A DNA stretch of 48,511 bases from Protofrankia sp963555915 (lineage in GTDB: Bacteria; Actinomycetota; Actinomycetes; Frankiales; Frankiaceae), in contig NZ_CAUVXL010000034.1 of NCBI RefSeq assembly GCF_963555915.1, positions 1-48,511 of the forward strand, written 5' to 3'. Shown here piece by piece: positions 35,699 to 44,099 of this stretch. A program made the translations under genes and the position numbers. Under the pieces are notes generated by a model, which ran no database searches, was not told the origin of the DNA, and worked only from the letters and a program-made list of their open reading frames with translations. Each line of letters begins with the position of its first letter. Position 1 is the stretch's first letter.

Positions 35699-36105
35699 TC
35701 TGCTGAGGCCAGTGCCTCCCGCAACGCCTCGATGACCTGTTCGGGCGAAAACTTTACGGTAGCGGCTTCCTCCGCCTCACGCAGGGTGGAGGCAAGCCGT
35801 ACCGGGTCGGATCCGTGGATAATCTGCCGCAGCCAGAGACCGAGTGCTGCCGCATCGTCCGGCGGTGACATTACGAGATCGTCTGGTGGAAGTGGTACTC
35901 CTGCGCTTTTGTAGCACCCTGGAGGTAGGCCGACCTTCAGCGGATGTACGCACACCGCGACACCGGTCAAACGGTCTTTCCGGTAGCCGAAGGCAGGGTG
36001 ATACTCACTTCCCTGCGAGGGTCGCTCGATGACGTCGAACTCGCCAGGGCCAAACACGTGTGCAGGGCACACATCGCAGACATCATCAGTCGGCCATGAC
36101 ATCAT
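35695..36105 (-). CDS. hypothetical protein
   Basis: A 136-residue protein with a CDVCPAHVFGPGEFDV segment near the N-terminus (a CxxC that could bind a metal) and a helical acidic C-terminus (FSPEQVIEALREALASAD). The frame extends further upstream, but it overlaps the divergent HD gene there, so start 36105 (MM) is chosen. It is not recognised. It overlaps the convergent 35099 gene by 4 bases. Confidence 0.5.
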   Translation of the reverse strand: MMSWPTDDVCDVCPAHVFGPGEFDVIERPSQGSEYHPAFGYRKDRLTGVAVCVHPLKVGLPPGCYKSAGVPLPPDDLVMSPPDDAAALGLWLRQIIHGSDPVRLASTLREAEEAATVKFSPEQVIEALREALASAD

Positions 36106-36117
36106 TCCCAAACCCCC

Positions 36118-36786
36118 ATGCTGGGAGTCTACGTGGAGCTGGAAGACGCCGGGAAGGCATTGTCGTGCCCCCGACCCTCCATGGTTGTAGCCGCGCTGCA
36201 CCTTGCTCGCCGCTGGTGTACTGGGCATGCCATCGATGGCGCCCCGGCAATGGCGCACGCCGTACGTGTCGCGGTGAAGCTCTGCCAGTACGACCCGACC
36301 GCCACGGCTGAACTGGTCGCCGCGGTGCTTTTGCATGACAGTCCGTACTTCGTTCCCGACGGCCAAGATCTCGATGTCGTGTTATCCGAAACCGTGGGCA
36401 ACGAGGTCTGTCGAATTGTTCGTGCGATCGAACAGGAGCACTTCGCCCTCGCGGTCTATACCAGCGATCCTGGGCGTGTTGAAGTGCACCTCCGAGATGT
36501 GGCCTCACACGATAGGGCTGTGGTCCTCGCGAGCGCAGCGGACAAAGCGGTCAGTGTCGCGTCTATCATGCGGCGTGCCTCGCGGGTTCCAGATATCTAT
36601 ACCTACTGGTCTGCCCGATCGGCGTTCGTTGCGCAGATACCGTACTTCTTCTACTTCGTCAACGAGGTAAGGTGGGGTTTACCGGCGGGATTGTCTGAGG
36701 AGCTGGATGTATTGGTAACTGCTGCTGAGCGCAGCATCCGCAGGGCAGGATTCGGAACCCTAGAGATAATTGGCGGTGTGCGATAA
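36118..36786 (+). CDS. HD-domain phosphohydrolase-like protein (RelA/SpoT hydrolase-like)
   Basis: A 222-residue protein. The metal-binding pattern is visible: ALHLARRWCTGH, then AMAHAVRVAVKL and the HD pair in VAAVLLHDSPYF, followed by a C-terminal SAADKAVSVASIMRR that resembles the NxxD-like region. This is the layout of small alarmone hydrolases and other HD enzymes. The start could be 36118 or ATG 36181. The substrate is uncertain; a nucleotide second messenger is possible. Confidence 0.65.
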   Translation: MLGVYVELEDAGKALSCPRPSMVVAALHLARRWCTGHAIDGAPAMAHAVRVAVKLCQYDPTATAELVAAVLLHDSPYFVPDGQDLDVVLSETVGNEVCRIVRAIEQEHFALAVYTSDPGRVEVHLRDVASHDRAVVLASAADKAVSVASIMRRASRVPDIYTYWSARSAFVAQIPYFFYFVNEVRWGLPAGLSEELDVLVTAAERSIRRAGFGTLEIIGGVR

Positions 36787-36821
36787 TTCGGCATGATTTT
36801 ACATGCCCATAGCGACCGGGA

Positions 36822-36865
36822 CGTAATGGGGCCTGGCTTCCCCGTGGGAAACAGGCCCCATTACG
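36822..36865. terminator. bidirectional terminator hairpin
   Basis: CGTAATGGGGCCTG (36822-36835) and its exact complement (36852-36865) form a 14-bp stem between the HD gene and the convergent DUF397 gene. Confidence 0.8.
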
Positions 36866-36876
36866 AGACGGCTAGG

Positions 36877-37113
36877 TCAGAAGCGCATTTCGCCGTTTTC
36901 GACACCGTCGACGAACGCGGCCCACTCTGCGCGGGAGAACGAGAGCGTAGGCCCGTTCGGGTTCTTGGAGTCGCGGACGACTACTCCTCCGTCGTAGGCG
37001 CCGGCCTCGACACACATGCCCCCGGCGCCGTTGGAGAAGGATGACGTTTTCCAGGTGACGGTGGTCGGGTCGAAGTCGTCCAGGATGGGCTTGCGGGTGC
37101 GATTTTCGGACAT
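36877..37113 (-). CDS. DUF397 domain protein
   Basis: A 78-residue protein of the actinobacterial DUF397 family: TVTWKTSSFSNGAGGMCVEA, VVVRDSKNPNGPTLSFSRAE and WAAFVDGV. DUF397 proteins usually pair with an XRE regulator and act as its partner or anti-regulator (as in streptomycete development). The nearest XRE genes are those at 33544 and 38143; the link is not direct. ATG 37113 fixes the expected N-terminus. Confidence 0.9.
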   Translation of the reverse strand: MSENRTRKPILDDFDPTTVTWKTSSFSNGAGGMCVEAGAYDGGVVVRDSKNPNGPTLSFSRAEWAAFVDGVENGEMRF

Positions 37114-37274
37114 GGTGATGGCCGATCCTTTCGATGGTGGTGGGTGTTGGTGCACGCGCTGGTCCGGAGTCGACTTCTCCCCAAGGATGCCCAGGGGCGG
37201 GCACGCCGGACCGGCGCGCGTTTGTGGCGGGGCTCCCCGGGTGGGCGGCACGGATTGTCCGGGGAGCCCCGGTC

Positions 37275-37544
37275 TCAGGTTCCCGACCTGGGGTAGATCG
37301 GGAAGACGATGGGGACGACGCGGCCGTCGATAGCGTGGCTCTTGGCGTGGTGGTCTGCGGCGGCGACAGTTGGGAACGGTAAGCGGACTTCTGTGGGCTG
37401 CTCGTCCCGTCCGTAGACCACTAGGCCGTACAGCGCGGTGTCCGGCGGGATGTCGGAACGGGTGGGAGTGTGGACGGGCCGTGGCAGGTAGCAGGCGCTG
37501 GCCGTTCCGGTTGGCCGTTTTGCTGGCACAGCATCTCCGTTCAC
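37275..37544 (-). CDS. small protein, third of three tandem paralogs
   Basis: An 89-residue protein of unknown function. GTG 37544 overlaps the stop of the upstream gene by 4 bases. The core LYGLVVYGRDEQPTEVRLPF, then AAADHHAKSHAIDG and RVVPIVFPIYP, is shared in pattern with the two upstream small proteins: a beta strand, a Q-P turn, a V-L-F strand, an A-rich helix with two His, and RVVPI. No membrane segment is seen. The three genes form one operon. Confidence 0.65.
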   Translation of the reverse strand: MNGDAVPAKRPTGTASACYLPRPVHTPTRSDIPPDTALYGLVVYGRDEQPTEVRLPFPTVAAADHHAKSHAIDGRVVPIVFPIYPRSGT

Positions 37545-37804
37545 GTCTTTTTAGCCCTCGGGTCGCCGAGGGAGAGCTGTGCTGGTACGACCCGGTAGAA
37601 GTCCAGTTGGTGGAATTGGGCGTGCTGTTCGGCCTGCTCCGGACTGCTGAAGAGGATCAGGACCCGTTCCGGCTGACCATCGGGGTTGAGGGCGACGACC
37701 GTGTACGGCGTGTCCTGTCTACCGACGATCGGGGGCAACGGCTGCGGGGCGTGGCGTATCGAGGGAAGACGCCGGGGCGGGAGTGTGTCTGGTGACGCGG
37801 TCAT
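37541..37804 (-). CDS. small protein, second of three tandem paralogs
   Basis: An 87-residue protein. ATG 37804 overlaps the upstream stop by 4 bases (ATGA). The core YTVVALNPDGQPERVLILFS, then PEQAEQHAQFHQLD and FYRVVPAQLSL, is the clearest version of the shared pattern. The N-terminal part is Pro-rich and variable. Function unknown. Confidence 0.65.
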   Translation of the reverse strand: MTASPDTLPPRRLPSIRHAPQPLPPIVGRQDTPYTVVALNPDGQPERVLILFSSPEQAEQHAQFHQLDFYRVVPAQLSLGDPRAKKT

Positions 37805-38073
37805 GGCTCGGTCCATCCCGCGTCTTCAGGGTGCGGCAGGTTGAAGCGGATCGGGGCGACGATGTATCGGCCCGGACAATGTGCGGCACCGTAGGTTCTG
37901 GCTGCGGAAATACTTTCGAACATAAGAACTATTTCGGTGAGTGTTCCGGCTTCCCCCGATGGCGGTTGCTCCAGAATGCCAACGGCGTACAGCGTCGACT
38001 GCACTCTGGCCACCTCTCGCCCGGTCACGTTCTGACGGATTAGACGATCTATCATCGGCGCGTCGGGTTCCAT
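37801..38073 (-). CDS. small protein, first of three tandem paralogs
   Basis: A 90-residue protein heading a three-gene operon divergent from the XRE regulator at 38143. The core is TLYAVGILEQPPSGEAGTL, TEIVLMFESISAARTYGAAH and RYIVAPIRFNL, which follows the same order of strands and helix as the two downstream proteins but is more divergent. GGAG lies 5 bases before ATG 38073. Function unknown. Confidence 0.6.
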   Translation of the reverse strand: MEPDAPMIDRLIRQNVTGREVARVQSTLYAVGILEQPPSGEAGTLTEIVLMFESISAARTYGAAHCPGRYIVAPIRFNLPHPEDAGWTEP

Positions 38074-38142
38074 CCCAGCTCCGTATACGTGGCCCGTCTA
38101 TTACGATCTGCACCATTAGATGTGATCGAAGAGGGGACGCAG

Positions 38143-39489
38143 ATGCCACGCGAGCGCAGGGACCCTCCGCCCGATCTCTGGCAGCGCGCGGAGATGACCA
38201 TCGCGCTTGCGGACCGTGACATCGGGACTACTTTTCGGATCTACCGGCGGTGGACCGGTATCACACAGCAGGATCTCGCCGAGATGATCGGTGGGATAGC
38301 ACAGCCTCGGATCAGTGCGATCGAGCGTGGCCGGGAACAGGTGATGAGCCTCAACCTGATCCAGCGGATTGCCAGTGGCCTGGGTGTCCCCGGACATCTG
38401 CTCGGGCTCGCGCCGGAGGTGATGGACGAAACGTGCAGCGCGATACACGATGAGGATGTGCAACGACGGGAGTTCCATCGGCTCGCCGCGAGCGTGCTCA
38501 CTGGAGCCGCCCTGGACTGGCCGGATGCAACATGGGAGGTGGCTGCTTCGCCTCCTGGCGGCGTCGACGCGCCGGTCCGGATCGGCGACAGTGACGTCGC
38601 GAGATACCGTAAACACTTAGAGTGGCTGTATGAGCTGGATAACACCTACGGTGGTGGCGCCGCCTACCGGCTGACCGTCACGGCGGTACAGCAGATGCGC
38701 CGCGCGCTCGACAGTGCCAGCTACTCTCCGACCACCGGCAATACGCTTGCCCGCGTGCTTGGTGAGGCGACCGAGCACGCCGGCTGGCTCGCGTACGACG
38801 CTGGCCGCCAAGACGACGCCCGCTACTGGTGGCTTGAAGCCCTCGCTGCTGCGCAGACCGTGGATGACGATGATGTCTCGACCGTGGCATTTGCCAGCAT
38901 GTCACTTGCCGCGTCCACAGTCGGGACGCCTCGTGACGTCATCAACCTCGCCCGCGCGGCGCAGCGCTGTGCGGCAATCCGCAATACCCCGCGCCTGCGC
39001 TCTCTTCTGCTCGTCCGTGAAGCCGTCGGCCACGCGGCTCAAGGCGAGCGCAAGACCACGTGGTCGGCGTTTACCCAGGCTGACAACCTCGTCGGCACCG
39101 ACACGGATGCGGATCCGTATTGGCTGGAGTTCTGGGGAGAGGCAGATCTTGCCTGTCACAGGATGAAGGCTGCCGAGATCCTCGGCGACCTTGACGCCGC
39201 GATACAGGCAGCCCGGGAAGCAGTCGTCGCAGTGAATCCCCGATTCGCGCGTAACCATGCCGCCTACCTCGCCAGCCACGGTCGCGTCCTCGCCGTGGCC
39301 GGGCACCTGGACGAAGCGATGGAGATCACCGGTCAGGCGATTCTCCGCACTGCCGGGGTGGACTCGGCTCGGATCCGCAGCAGCATCGGGCGGGCCGTCG
39401 ACATCCTGGCCAAGCGGGACGCCGGGCCGACAGTGCGCGGGTTCGTCGAGTGGGCGCGCGCATATCCCCTCGCGGGTGCGACCGTATGA
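38143..39489 (+). CDS. XRE-family regulator with TPR-like C-terminus
   Basis: A 448-residue regulator. The helix-turn-helix is at about residues 28-75: IYRRWTGITQQDLAEMIGG and IAQPRISAIERGREQVMSL. The C-terminal 300 residues are helical and TPR-like (GEATEHAGWLAYDAGRQDDA, GHLDEAMEITGQAIL). GAGGGG lies 6 bases before ATG 38143. It is divergent from the three small paralog genes, which it may control, and is coupled (ATGA) to a GNAT acetyltransferase gene. Confidence 0.88.
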   Translation: MPRERRDPPPDLWQRAEMTIALADRDIGTTFRIYRRWTGITQQDLAEMIGGIAQPRISAIERGREQVMSLNLIQRIASGLGVPGHLLGLAPEVMDETCSAIHDEDVQRREFHRLAASVLTGAALDWPDATWEVAASPPGGVDAPVRIGDSDVARYRKHLEWLYELDNTYGGGAAYRLTVTAVQQMRRALDSASYSPTTGNTLARVLGEATEHAGWLAYDAGRQDDARYWWLEALAAAQTVDDDDVSTVAFASMSLAASTVGTPRDVINLARAAQRCAAIRNTPRLRSLLLVREAVGHAAQGERKTTWSAFTQADNLVGTDTDADPYWLEFWGEADLACHRMKAAEILGDLDAAIQAAREAVVAVNPRFARNHAAYLASHGRVLAVAGHLDEAMEITGQAILRTAGVDSARIRSSIGRAVDILAKRDAGPTVRGFVEWARAYPLAGATV

Positions 39490-40049
39490 CCACCCCGTGG
39501 ACGCTGACCGTCCATGCTGGCGGGCAGGACCCGGGGCGGTTACGTGAGCTGATCGAGCCGGTTTACGCCGAGGTTTACGCCGAGGCGCCGTACTGCGAGG
39601 GTCCAGACGACGTAGCCGAGTTCGCCGCCGGTTGGCCACGACGGGTTGGGGCGCCCGGATTCCGCGCAGTCATTGCGACTGTCGACGATAGGCCGGTCGG
39701 GATGACGTTCGGCCATCCACTCGCCGCGGAAACTGGCTGGTGGGAAGGTCTCGTGGAACGCGCGCCGGATGAGGTGACCGCCGAAGACGGGCATCGGTCG
39801 TTCGCCGTGATTGAGTTGGCCGTGCTAGCCAGCCACCGCAGGCGCGGTCTGGGCCGTGCGCTGCATGACGGGCTTCTTGCCGGCCGGGATGAACAACGGG
39901 TGGTCCTTCTTGTCCGCCCCGAGCCGGACGCAGCTCCTGCGCGCGCCGCGTATGCGTCATGGGGGTATCGAACGATCGGACAGCTCCGCCCGTGGGAGGA
40001 CGCGCCCGTGTACCTCGCGCTTGTTCGGGTTCTTGATGCCGGGCGCTGA
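39486..40049 (+). CDS. GNAT family N-acetyltransferase
   Basis: A 187-residue GNAT enzyme. Motif A, with the acetyl-CoA pyrophosphate loop, is visible in IELAVLASHRRRGLGRALHD, followed by LLVRPEPDAAPARAAYASWG (motif B with the Tyr/Trp region). It starts inside the stop of the XRE regulator gene. The acceptor is unknown; pairing with the regulator suggests that it acts on the same signal or on a small molecule or protein of the element. Confidence 0.85.
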   Translation: MTTPWTLTVHAGGQDPGRLRELIEPVYAEVYAEAPYCEGPDDVAEFAAGWPRRVGAPGFRAVIATVDDRPVGMTFGHPLAAETGWWEGLVERAPDEVTAEDGHRSFAVIELAVLASHRRRGLGRALHDGLLAGRDEQRVVLLVRPEPDAAPARAAYASWGYRTIGQLRPWEDAPVYLALVRVLDAGR

Positions 40050-40110
40050 ACAGGATTGCCCCTGACATCTGCGACTGCGAGTCGTCGGTGTGGTATAGCA
40101 CGTGATGATC

Positions 40111-40557
40111 TCAGGCGGCGCCGTCTTCCTCTTCCATGGGGAGGGTGCGGCGCCGTTCGTGTCGGTCGCGGATGCGTTGGTAGAGCTCGATGGCGAGGTT
40201 GAGGAGTAGGTGTCCTTCGTGGGTGGGGCGGCGGAAGGTGTCGGGTTGGATGCCGTAGAGGTCGGCGGCCTGGGCGCGGCGCTGGTCGAGGGTCAGGCGG
40301 CGGGTGCGGGGCCATAGGCAGAGCATGAGGCCGATGGCTTCATGGTCGGGTGGGTCGAGGGCGGCGACGGCGGCGGTCAGGATGCGGTGCGTGGCGAGGG
40401 CGCGGTCATCGAGGGCTTGGCGGGGCATGCCGGGCTCGGCGGGACAGATCAGGTTGACGAACTCGGGTGTGTAGGCGATGAGGTCGGCGGGACGGGCGCC
40501 GTGACGGAGTACCGGCACCAGCTGCTTTTTAATGTGTTGGACGCTAGGTGTGTCCAT
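40111..40557 (-). CDS. hypothetical helical protein
   Basis: A 148-residue, mostly helical protein. It has ALDDRALATHRILTAAVAAL and LYGIQPDTFRRPTHEGHLLL. The second segment resembles a short helix-turn-helix-like unit found in several actinobacterial proteins (pattern LGxxPxTxRRxxE). No enzymatic motif is seen. The start is ATG 40557 with only a distant SD. Confidence 0.6.
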   Translation of the reverse strand: MDTPSVQHIKKQLVPVLRHGARPADLIAYTPEFVNLICPAEPGMPRQALDDRALATHRILTAAVAALDPPDHEAIGLMLCLWPRTRRLTLDQRRAQAADLYGIQPDTFRRPTHEGHLLLNLAIELYQRIRDRHERRRTLPMEEEDGAA

Positions 40558-41062
40558 GGAGTGGGTAAGTCGTTCCTTTCACGTGATCGGGTGCGGGGCC
40601 GGTTCCGGGGGGCCGCACGGCCGCACGGCCGCGTGGTTGTCGGGTCAATCAGGGTGATATCAGGTTCCGCGCGGGTGCGCATCGTGATTACGGTCGCGGT
40701 GGTGTGATGCCGGGCTGGTGCCGCGTTCCGTGCCAGGTGGATACCAGACGGGTCCGCTGACCAGGCCGTCCCGCACCTGCCCCTCACTTTCCCGGCACTT
40801 CTCCGGCAGTGTGCCGGCACTGTGCCGGCGGGCTGCCCCCAGTTTCGTACCAGGTTCTCCCCCAGTTTCGTCCCAGTTTTAGCCGCAGTTTCCTACCGGG
40901 TTTTCCCCCACTTTTTGCCCCTGTTTTGTGGGCTGATTTCCCCCACTTGTTCGGGGTTGAATGGGTGATGACGGGCTGGCCGGGGAAACCGGTGCGGATG
41001 CGGCGTGGGAGCGTTGCCCGCCCGTCACGGCCATTGTCAGCCGCTGCCGTGTGGAGGGTGCC
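40558..41062. other. non-coding region upstream of the transfer/replication genes
   Basis: About 500 bases with no supported gene. It contains the perfect palindrome GTGCCGGCAC (near 40811-40820), iteron-like 23-base repeats (40840-40931), and probably the main promoter of the membrane protein-TraB-Rep operon. Confidence 0.6.
40840..40931. repeat. iteron-like 23-bp direct repeats
   Basis: CAGTTTC begins units at 40840, 40863 and 40886, exactly 23 bases apart; a fourth, weaker unit begins CACTTTT at 40909. The shared pattern is CAGTTTCGTACCAGG with T/C-rich ends. The period is not a multiple of three, so this is a DNA-level repeat. Such sites bind replication or transfer regulators in actinomycete plasmids. 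The role here is inferred. Confidence 0.6.
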
Positions 41063-41251
41063 GTGCGCTATTACTATCATTCGCCGTTACGCTGGTTCAT
41101 TCGTATCGTAGCCGTGTTCTGGGGGCTGTTCGCGCTGTTCAGCGGCGTCTATTACCTGCTGGTGCATGTGCTGCCGGCGTTGGTGCCGGTGGCGGTACCG
41201 ATCGCGGTGATAGCCGGGATGGTCTGGATGGTCCGACGGTTGCGGTCGTGA
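41063..41251 (+). CDS. small membrane protein (transfer-spread-like)
   Basis: A 62-residue protein with two membrane segments (WFIRIVAVFWGLFALFSGVY and LVPVAVPIAVIAGMVWMV). The start is GTG 41063 with GGAGG just upstream. The next gene overlaps by 4 bases (GTGA). Small membrane proteins of this kind accompany TraB in actinomycete elements and help plasmid spread; assignment is by position. Confidence 0.65.
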   Translation: MRYYYHSPLRWFIRIVAVFWGLFALFSGVYYLLVHVLPALVPVAVPIAVIAGMVWMVRRLRS

Positions 41252-41523
41252 GCCGTCCGCGGCTGCGCCCTCGGACCGGGCGCGGGGATCATCGACCGGT
41301 GGACCCGGTGTTCGCGGGGGGGCTGGTGGTGGCCTATGTGCTGCTGGTCCTGCTGCTGTGCGGGCTCGCCGCGGTGATGGTCCGGCTGGGCTCGGCGGGG
41401 TCGGGCGACAGCGACATACGACCGGTGCCGCTGCCGACGATGACGGTCCTGGCGCCGGGGGCGACGGTGCCGGTGTCGATCGAGGGCAAACGGGTGGTGA
41501 TGCAGCGGGGCGTGTGCGCGTGA
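41248..41523 (+). CDS. small membrane protein
   Basis: A 91-residue protein with one membrane segment (GGLVVAYVLLVLLLCGLAAV) and a short outside domain (PTMTVLAPGATVPVSIEG). It starts at GTG 41248 inside the previous stop. It probably works with its neighbour in transfer. Confidence 0.65.
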   Translation: MSRPRLRPRTGRGDHRPVDPVFAGGLVVAYVLLVLLLCGLAAVMVRLGSAGSGDSDIRPVPLPTMTVLAPGATVPVSIEGKRVVMQRGVCA

Positions 41524-41591
41524 CGAGGACCGGTCGGGGCCACACAGGGCCGCGGTCGGAAAAGGGTAGGGCTTCGAGGTGAGGAGACAGG

Positions 41592-41960
41592 ATGGATCTG
41601 CGGGTTATTCCAGTGGATCTCAACGCGTTCACAGCGATGAGCGCGATGGGGCAGCCGGTACCGGTATTGGATTTCGAAACCCAGCAACCGAAAGCGAACC
41701 GGGACGGGGAACCGGTCCTGGTGGTCAACGTCGCGGTCGCACCGAAAGACGGTGATCCGGCGGTGATCCCGGTGCGGGTCACGGGCCGAATAGACCCGCG
41801 AGTCGACACCCTGGTCCCGGTGACCCTGGTGGGTTTGATCGCGACGCGGTGGGAGATGGGGAACCGGCACGGGGTGACGTTCTCGGCGCGGGAAATTCGC
41901 CCGGTCACCCCGCCCGCGTCGGCCGGGTCGGCGGGGTCTGGAGGTAAAACCGCCGGATAG
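41592..41960 (+). CDS. conserved AICE protein upstream of TraB
   Basis: A 122-residue protein beginning MDLRVIPVDLNAFTAM, with VPVLDFETQQPKANRDGEPV and IATRWEMGNRHGVTFSA. Proteins of this pattern lie upstream of TraB/FtsK and Rep genes in actinomycete elements; their role is not established. It has a good SD (GAGGAG). No membrane segment. Confidence 0.75.
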   Translation: MDLRVIPVDLNAFTAMSAMGQPVPVLDFETQQPKANRDGEPVLVVNVAVAPKDGDPAVIPVRVTGRIDPRVDTLVPVTLVGLIATRWEMGNRHGVTFSAREIRPVTPPASAGSAGSGGKTAG

Positions 41961-42069
41961 CCGGGGAGGGTCGCGCGGGCCGTCTCGTAACGAAGCGGGC
42001 CGGCGGCGTCGAGACGGCCGGGTGGTGCGCGCGGTTGGTGGATGAATGGTAGACGGGTGGGTGAACGGG

Positions 42070-42113
42070 CCGGTGCGTCGCCGGACGATGGGGATCAGCA
42101 GGCGACGAACCGG
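42070..42113. repeat. inverted repeat upstream of TraB
   Basis: CCGGTGCGTCGCC (42070-42082) and GGCGACGAACCGG (42101-42113) pair at 12 of 13 positions with an 18-base loop. A shorter repeat, CCGTCTCG/CGAGACGG, lies at about 41980-42025. Either could be a transfer or replication signal or a regulatory hairpin. Confidence 0.5.
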
Positions 42114-42181
42114 CACCGTTCCCACCCCTGGAGTCCCTGACAGCTGATGATGGTCTGCGCCCGGGAGGGGTGCTGTTTATT

Positions 42182-43900
42182 ATGCCTGTTCTTCGTGTGT
42201 CGGGATCGGCCCGGCGGATGCGGCTGTGGCTACGCCCGTCGGTGTGGGAGTTGCTGTTCAAATACGGGTTCCGCGCCCTGTGGGGGTGGCGTCGGGAAAT
42301 CGCGCTGCTGACCGTGCTGGTCCTGGGCCATGCCTGGGCGGCGCAGCTGCTCGGGAAGACCGGGGCGCAAGTGCTGCTGATGCTGGTCGGGGTGCTGGTC
42401 GCGGCGGTCCCCCGGCTACGGCGGGGCCTGCTCGAGATCCTGGCGGTGGGACGGTTGCGGCGACGGTGGGCGGCGGCGTGCCGGGCCTGTGAGCTGATGG
42501 TCTACCCGGATCTGACTCCGCGGGTCCGCCGGGTTCATCGGGTGCCCTCGGGGATGGAACTGGAGGTGCAGGTTCGGGCCGGTCAGTCGGTGGCCGATGT
42601 GGAACGGCACGGGCCGGCGTTGGCGGCGGCGCTGGGGGCGCGGTCGTTGCGGCTGCGGGCCGATCCGCGGCATGCCGGGCGGATTGATGTGCTGCTGGTG
42701 TACCGGGAACCGCTGGATCGGCTGATCACGGCGGCGGCCCTGCCGATCGACGGACACGACATCGGCGCCGGCGGTGGGCACGGCGGGATGGGGCTGGATC
42801 GGCTGGTCGTCGGGGTGCGCGAAGACGGGAAGCCGTGGCGGCTCGCGCTGCGAGGTAGTCATGTGCTGATCGCCGGGGCTACCGGGGCGGGCAAGGGGTC
42901 GGTGTTGTGGTCGACGATCCGGGCGCTGGCACCGGCGATTCACGGCGGGCTGGTCGAGGTGTGGGCGGTCGACCCCAAGGGCGGGATGGAACTGGCGTTC
43001 GGCGAAGCGCTGTTCACCCGGTTCGCGACGGATATCGAGGGGATCGCGGACCTGTTGGAGGACGCGGTCGGGATGATGCGGGACCGTACCGGCCGGCTGC
43101 GGGGAGTGACCCGGCTGCATGTGCCGGCGGCCGGGTCCCCACTCATCGTGGTGATCATCGATGAGATTGCGTCGCTGACGGCGTATGTGACGGACCGGGA
43201 GGTGAAAAAGCGGATCGCGGCGGCGTTGTCGTTGCTGCTCTCCCAAGGCCGCGCGCCCGGCGTGGTCGTGATCGGCGCGGTCCAGGACCCCCGCAAGGAA
43301 GTGTTGCCGTTCCGGGATCTGTTCCCGGTCCGGGTGTGTCTGCGGATGACCGAAGCCGACCAGGTGGATCTGGTGCTGGGCGATGGGGCGCATGCCCGGG
43401 GCGCACACGCGGAGATGATCCCACCGGGCTTGCCCGGCGTCGGGTTCGTGCGGGTGGACGGACAGCCCGAACCGGTCCGGGTCCGGGCGGGGTGGCAGAC
43501 CGATGAGGAGATCCGCGGGGTGGCCCGGGACTTCCCCGCGCTGGGTCCGGGCACGACCGGCGACCACGACGGGGACGTCGACGGGATGGACACCGACGGG
43601 GCGGAGCGGGGTGTGCCTGCGCGGGGCGGATGGGTACCGACGCTACCGCCCGCGATCGGACCGGCGATACGACCACCGGGCGGTCATCGGGATCGGCCGG
43701 ATCGCGGGCGGCGGAACCCCACCACACCCGATGACGACGCGGAACGTGACGCGGAACAGGGCTGGGAGTTCCCCGGCTGGTACGGGCCGACCCGCGGTGC
43801 TGCCAGCGGCGGCGGGGACGCGGCACTGCTCGGCGAGGACGATCCGCGCACTGATGGCATCGGCGGGGACGAGACCGGCTGGGACTGGCCGTCGATCTGA
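42182..43900 (+). CDS. traB: TraB/FtsK-type DNA translocase
   Basis: A protein of about 572 residues. Two membrane segments are near the N-terminus (IALLTVLVLGHAWAAQLLG, VLLMLVGVLVAAVPRL). The motor domain has Walker A GATGAGKGSVLW and Walker B LIVVIIDEIASL, and the QGRAPGVVVIGAVQDPRKE segment typical of FtsK/SpoIIIE. In actinomycete elements this hexameric motor moves double-stranded DNA between hyphae. The C-terminus is acidic and Pro/Gly-rich and contains GGWVPTLPP, a motif shared with two unknown proteins of the element. The start is ATG 42182 or GTG 42170. Confidence 0.92.
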   Translation: MPVLRVSGSARRMRLWLRPSVWELLFKYGFRALWGWRREIALLTVLVLGHAWAAQLLGKTGAQVLLMLVGVLVAAVPRLRRGLLEILAVGRLRRRWAAACRACELMVYPDLTPRVRRVHRVPSGMELEVQVRAGQSVADVERHGPALAAALGARSLRLRADPRHAGRIDVLLVYREPLDRLITAAALPIDGHDIGAGGGHGGMGLDRLVVGVREDGKPWRLALRGSHVLIAGATGAGKGSVLWSTIRALAPAIHGGLVEVWAVDPKGGMELAFGEALFTRFATDIEGIADLLEDAVGMMRDRTGRLRGVTRLHVPAAGSPLIVVIIDEIASLTAYVTDREVKKRIAAALSLLLSQGRAPGVVVIGAVQDPRKEVLPFRDLFPVRVCLRMTEADQVDLVLGDGAHARGAHAEMIPPGLPGVGFVRVDGQPEPVRVRAGWQTDEEIRGVARDFPALGPGTTGDHDGDVDGMDTDGAERGVPARGGWVPTLPPAIGPAIRPPGGHRDRPDRGRRNPTTPDDDAERDAEQGWEFPGWYGPTRGAASGGGDAALLGEDDPRTDGIGGDETGWDWPSI

Positions 43901-44099
43901 CCATCGGTCGATCACTGCCACTTTCTGTCTATTTCTGCTGATTCCTGCCGAGTCGCGGTGATGACGGCTGTGCCGGTCGGGTGGCCCGGTGGTCGGGGTG
44001 ACGGCGACGGATGGTGACCGCTCTCACGCTGGCCACCGGCCACCGGTCAGGGGTCGTGGGTGTGCCGGGTGGGCTGATACGGAGAAGGGAACCGCTGTC

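Noticed and set aside
36106..36366. N-terminal extension of the 35695-36105 gene
   Set aside because: It would run antisense through the HD-domain gene and has no conserved look; the start at 36105 is more likely.
40784..41080. A basic 98-codon open frame on the minus strand over the iteron-like repeats
   Set aside because: Its Lys/Gly-rich sequence follows the DNA repeats, whose 23-base period is not a coding period. No SD or homologous pattern.
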